The translations under genes were made by a program, and so were the position numbers. Under the pieces are notes generated by a model. It was not told the origin of the DNA and searched no databases. It worked only from the letters and a program-made list of their open reading frames with translations. From assembly GCA_019916065.1 (NCBI GenBank), contig CM034236.1, positions 53,596,690 to 53,660,689 of the forward strand: a stretch of 64,000 nt of DNA. Reading direction: 5' to 3'. Source of the stretch: Vitellaria paradoxa. Its lineage: Eukaryota; Streptophyta; Magnoliopsida; Ericales; Sapotaceae. Shown one piece after another: positions 59,609-64,000 of this stretch. Position 1 is the first letter of the stretch. Every line of letters starts with the position of its first letter.

Positions 59609-59653
<45 letters not shown>
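59609..59653. repeat. (AT)n microsatellite, 45 bp
   Basis: Pure alternating AT in non-coding DNA. Confidence 0.9.
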
Positions 59654-59656
<3 letters not shown>

Positions 59657-60084
59657 TTTTAGAAATTTGTATCCAAATAGAGACTATCTAAATTTGGTAG
59701 GAACTTGAGGTACATATGTGATTATTTAATTGAAAAAAAAATGTTAAATTTACTTCTAACAAAAAGCTTATAACAAGTCGATTCATCAAAAAAATTCAGC
59801 CAATATATTTCAATTTTATAAAAATAATTAATAACTTCTGAGGGCATTCATTTCAAATTGATTGGAAAAATATCTAAATATATATAATACTGATTGGTTA
59901 TTTATATTTAAAATTAGAGTAATAGGTTACTTATATTTAAAATTTACTTACATTTACAATTAGATGTAACTTGATTATATGCTAAGTACAACTTTAATAT
60001 GCACCAAGTGGAAATGTCGAATTTAATTCTCATCGTTGTTGTTATGCTTCTTCAATTTATGATTTAGGGAAAGATATAGACGTC

Positions 60085-60089
<5 letters not shown>

Positions 60090-60125
<36 letters not shown>
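60090..60125. repeat. (GT)(AT)n microsatellite
   Basis: About 36 bp of alternating TA preceded by a short GTGTGTG run. Confidence 0.9.
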
Positions 60126-60127
<2 letters not shown>

Positions 60128-61384
60128 ATGAACAATCAAAATTTGTTATTATTTAGAAAATAAAAAATATATGCAGCATGAGAAGATTAATAATTAAAAT
60201 TAAGTTTCCTATAAAAGTCAATGTTTGTTCTTTCTAATTCTCGATTTTCTTCTTATCCTTAAACTTATGGTCTGTTGAAAGAGGGGTTAAAACATATATT
60301 ATAATAGTTAATACTTAAGGAAATTTTAAGGTTTTTTTAGTTAAAAAGTCAAAATTTATGGGTCTGGAATTTAAAGTTTTAAAATTCATTTCTTTTAAGT
60401 TTTCAGAAATTGTGCTAATGAAAATAGAATTATTTTATCAAAAGTTCAATTTTTTTTTAATTTTTCCCTTATAATATTTTTATAATATTAAATATTTTAA
60501 AACAAAAACATTATTCTATTAAAAAATTGAGTGATACGCGAACCAATTTCAAATCTAAATTATTATTCTTTGTCGAGATAAACTTAAACCTACAAAAAAA
60601 ACTCAACCTTGAGTCCGAACTAATATTAATAGTTGGAGTTAAGTTTGAGTAAACCAAAACTTGATAAGGGTCAACCCAACCCCAATCATCTTCTTTCAAA
60701 ATAAGCTAACATATGTATTGATAAAGTATTGATAAAAGTTAAAGAAAATTAAAAAAATGTTAATAAAAGTTTGAGATTTTTTATGTGAAAAATTTAGAAA
60801 AATTTAAAAAATTAAATAAAATTAGAGACTTATAGTTAAATTTGACACTCCAGACATACATTTAGTTTGTAAAACGTACAATCAAAATATGAAATATTTG
60901 AATTTATATATTATCTCTTATCTCCACTAAACTCTCTCTTCAAATTAAAATCCTCTATTTAATTACCTTGGCAATTAATTAAGATTTTTGGTTCAATTAT
61001 ATATAGAAGTAAAAAAAATAAAAACAAAGACGGCAGAGCCACTGTACATATATTAGCTACAACAAAATTATCTAATAAATTGTTGAATCGGTTTGTTTAA
61101 AAAAATAAAAAGGAAAAAAAAAAGAAAATATACATTTATTATTTTATCGCTTAATTGATGGTCAATATGTGTATTTAATAAGAAATTATAAATAGATAAT
61201 AGTAGATAGTCTACATTCCAGCAAAATAAATTCAAAAAGAGATTTAGCAAAAAACTTATAAATATTTTATTTTTGATAAATTTCATTTTACTTATTGAAC
61301 TTCTTTACTCAAAATCTTAATTTGGGATTTATTTTTTTATAATAATTAAAAACATGAATTTTTAATTAATTATAATATTTATTT

Positions 61385-61739
61385 AGGTCCCGTTTGGAGT
61401 AAGAAAAATAAGATAAATTGAGATAAAATGTGATTTGCGGTTGATTTTGGCGCTTTTTTTTATGAAAAGTTTGGAACCGTGAGAATGATTTTCTAAATCC
61501 GTTCCTATGGATTCAAAAAAATTCACAAAAAATAGCGACAATGGTACTCGTTTAAAAGCTTTCGACACAAAGAATATGATTGTATAAAAAATTTACACAT
61601 CCAGTTAACTTACTTTTAAATTTTTTATTTTTTTAGCAAAATATTAGAATTTTTTGAAATTTGTAATGGCGGAAAAATTAAAAGTAGAGGGGTTGTTAAA
61701 AATTTATAGAGGTTGTTCATTTAGCCAAACGAGGCCTTA
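61385..61739. mobile_element. MITE-like element
   Basis: Left end AGGTCCCGTTTGGAG and right end CCAAACGAGGCCTTA form imperfect inverted repeats around 355 bp of non-coding AT-rich DNA. The ends resemble the other GTTTGG-type MITEs here, but the interior differs from families A and B. Confidence 0.5.
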
Positions 61740-62189
61740 ATGATAATTTAACAATAAAAGTTAAATAGTTAATGAAAAATAATCACTAAAAAAAGTTTTT
61801 AACAAATTAAATTATCACATTTGTAATTATTATAATTAAAATATCAATTCTTACAAATATTATCACCAGTGACAACTTTAGGGCTACTTTATTTATTTAG
61901 TTATTATTTTAAAACTTGGTAGAACATTTGCGCAAATGTTGGATTTTCAAAGCATTGGAATATCAACCAAACACCAAAGAAACTCACATCCGGAGGCGAA
62001 TGCGTCCAAGTCCGCCACCCATCTCTGCTCTGACCCATGACCCTTCTTCACATGTACGGCCGGTTCAGCCAACGGAGCTTTGTGCATTAATGGCAGGCGG
62101 GCCTGCCAAATACTATTCTTGTACCATTTTCAATTCTCTGTGCCCAAAACCGTGTGCTTTTTCCCTTGTCTATTACAGCAAAACCGTTC
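61740..62189 (+). promoter_or_regulatory. probable promoter region of the gene at the right edge
   Basis: Composition changes from AT-rich to balanced at about 61930. No core motif is convincing. A run of frames is open across 61916-62518, but the sequence looks like promoter and CT-rich leader rather than protein. Confidence 0.3.
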
Positions 62190-64000
62190 AAATCGGTCCC
62201 TTTCCCTCTCTCTTCCTTACCGTTTCTTGCTGTTCACGGGGACAGGGCCATTTCCTCTGTAGTCTTCGTCTTCTTCTCTCAAAGGCTCTGGTTTATGCAG
62301 ATTTTACCCACAAGTCTTTGGTTGCGCTGCTGAGAAGGTATGGGCTTTTGATCGAGATACGTGGGTCTCTGTTAGTTTTTATGTCGATTGCTAGCTGGTA
62401 TTCAGAGAATTTTTGCTTTCTAGTGTTCTTTTGTTGTTTTCGATTTCCGTTTCTTGGTTTCATCCAGTTTCCCCTGGTGCGTTCTCCTTTGTGGGTCTGC
62501 TTCATTGATCGTGTTTAAAGAGACCCCTTTAATCCTTTTGAGAGATGGCTATTACTCGAGTTTCAGGGCTGTTCTCTGCTTTTGAAAAAATCTGCTCATT
62601 TCGGGTTTATTTTCTTTGTTGTTCTTTTGGGGGGGAGAAGTTGTTGTAAAAATCAAAATTTTGGGGACTTCCCTGATTTGTTTGGTCGCTATATTGATCG
62701 CTTCAGTGATTTTCACTGCAATTGAAGATCTTGTAGTCTATGAAGGATGCGTACCTAAATGAATCAAATCAAATTGAGAAGCAATAATGAGTGATGGGTT
62801 AAAAAACTATCTCGATAAGATTGCCTTTTTTTATTTGAATCTCCATTTGTGAGTACCTATTATGCAGTTATGATGTTTAGATATATTTATTTTTACAAAT
62901 TTGACTATAATATGGACAACAGATGGTAGAATATAGACTTACCAACTGACTATCATTACTTGAAAGTGACCTTCTGCAAAACAGCATCCCCTTCAGTCTT
63001 CTTGTGAAACTGGAAACTAAATGAGGGTTCTTTCAATTGCAAAGTTGTTGAATGCGTGGAATTGCCATTTCCTGGTCTCTTCAACTACAATTGGATATAT
63101 TTCCTTTTCTCTCCTGTGGCATTTTTTCCCCTCTTTCTTTTTTTGCTTTTGTGACAAAAATTTGTGAAAAGAAAGCAAATATCATCTACTAACCAAATCC
63201 TACGTTGATGTTCATTTTGAAGGGACTTCTGAAATTCTAACCGAACTATAAAAGAAGTTACATTAGTGTTTTCTACGGACTCCTGTTATATATTTATGAC
63301 GAAGCATATAATGTGGGTGGTTTCTTTCTTCCTTTGCATAGGCTTTTTTCTGGGTAGAAATACAAGTGTAATTGTGTCCCAATGCTCTGAGATACTAATA
63401 AAGCCTTTTCTTTTGGAGCCCTTATATTGAGTAGTTTGATTCCAAGTTTGTTAAGTCTTGATAATTGGTGTTTTAAATAGAAGTTGCATAATAACTAAAA
63501 ATTGCTTTCTTTTTCCCGCTATTTGATCGGTGGAATTATTATCAGTATCACCAACTGTTGAAGCAGTTTATGGAAAATTCTGATACTGACCTTGTGGAAC
63601 CCCATTTCCACATTTGCATCTTGAAATCATCCAAGAAAATGATAATATATTTCCCTGAATGCTCATTTAATAAGTTTTTCTTTATGTTACAATGTCTACC
63701 AGACTACCCTTGATAACCATGTGAACTACTGCTGGTATTTCTTTTGTTTAAGTTTCTCTGCACATTTATAAGTCTGCAGACAAGATGAAGTATTTTTTCC
63801 TCATAACATGAACAACATTATTTACTTAAAGTTATTTTACTCATCATTTATTTGTAAAGAGACTCTTTCTCTATCTCTCTCTCTCTATCTCAACTTCATA
63901 TAGTGTCTATCCTCAGTTTGTGACGTCAATTTCCCTGCAGCATTTGCCTCCAAGATGTTCTCACTGCCTGATTCACAAAAGAGACCAGAGAATGGTTCAT
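62190..64000 (+). CDS. 5' end of an unrecognised gene, cut by the window edge
   Basis: A pyrimidine-rich leader (about 62190-62337; CCCTTTCCCTCTCTCTTCC, GTCTTCGTCTTCTTCTCTC) ends at a good donor, GAAG|GTATGG (62338). A good acceptor, TTCCCTGCAG| (63940), opens an exon whose first ATG is at 63955. It reads MFSLPDSQKRPENGS up to the window end. The 1.6-kb interval would be a 5' UTR intron, common in housekeeping plant genes. The 15 residues are not enough to name the protein. Exon borders are predicted, and only 46 coding bases are visible. Confidence 0.5.

Larger units (their letters stand above)
58544..61384. other. AT-rich intergenic DNA with long AT microsatellites
   Basis: No gene. After a short F-box leader shared with other copies, the region is very AT-rich. 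It holds AT tracts at 59609-59653 and 60090-60125. ORFs are short and low in complexity. Confidence 0.5.

Noticed and set aside
61916..62518. 200-codon open frame on the + strand
   Set aside because: It spans promoter, CT-rich leader and the first bases of a likely intron; no domain, and the donor GTATGG at 62338 fits a 5' UTR exon better.
1..64000. tRNA genes, rRNA genes, CRISPR arrays, bacterial-type operons
   Set aside because: None seen. tRNA-like boxes at 16.0, 28.1 and 40.55 kb belong to SINEs, and the gene structures are eukaryotic.

Overview
This 64 kb window comes from a nuclear plant genome, almost certainly a eudicot. It is very AT-rich, with long gene-poor stretches full of miniature transposons, microsatellites and old duplications. 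The genes have GT-AG introns and belong to plant families: SLF/SFB-like F-box proteins with an F-box-associated (FBA) domain, an F-box/kelch protein of the At5g15710 type, a plant ABHD17-like hydrolase, a BLOC-1 subunit and an RGF/GLV/CLEL peptide precursor. I cannot name the species.

Layout. 1-4.5 kb: AT-rich DNA with MITE-like elements and an 818-bp foldback element. 4.55-6.5 kb: BLOS2 (+), two coding exons. 9.0-10.3 kb: F-box pseudogene 1 (+). 10.65-14.1 kb: a tandem duplication whose first unit was later hit by an RTE-like LINE. 15.86-16.12 kb: a tRNA-derived SINE. 16.1-25.2 kb: a second, colinear copy of the BLOS2-3'-end-to-F-box block, swollen by insertions and carrying the one intact SLF-like F-box gene (23.7-25.0 kb, +). 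28.0-30.7 kb: fragments mixing F-box sequence with copies of the neighbouring hydrolase 3' end, one holding a SINE with a perfect 18-bp target-site duplication. 30.9-35.1 kb: five-exon ABHD17-like hydrolase (-). 35.3-43 kb: repeats, including inverted AT-rich repeats, a SINE and an 806-bp hAT-type MITE with a perfect 8-bp duplication. 43.8-45.1 kb: F-box/kelch pseudogene (+). 50.4-52.3 kb: RGF/GLV/CLEL precursor (+). 54.3-58.6 kb: two more SLF-like F-box copies (-), both damaged. 62.2-64 kb: 5' leader and first codons of a gene that continues beyond the window.

Most notable: the RGF/GLV locus appears to encode two proteins from one signal-peptide exon set. Reading through a splice donor gives a C-terminus ending in a textbook 13-residue RGF motif (DYHMPRRHPPKNN). 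Splicing at that donor joins, in frame, two further exons that end in a different RGF/GLV-like motif (DYRGTDKPRRKPPINN). Also notable are the SLF-like F-box cluster (six copies or fragments, one intact), its birth in a tandem duplication that dragged along the end of BLOS2, and one copy whose reading frame was shifted inside the F-box while over 350 downstream residues stay open.

All homology statements come from reading the sequence and from recalled family knowledge; no database search was run. Splice sites are predicted from GT-AG signals, phase and family conservation.
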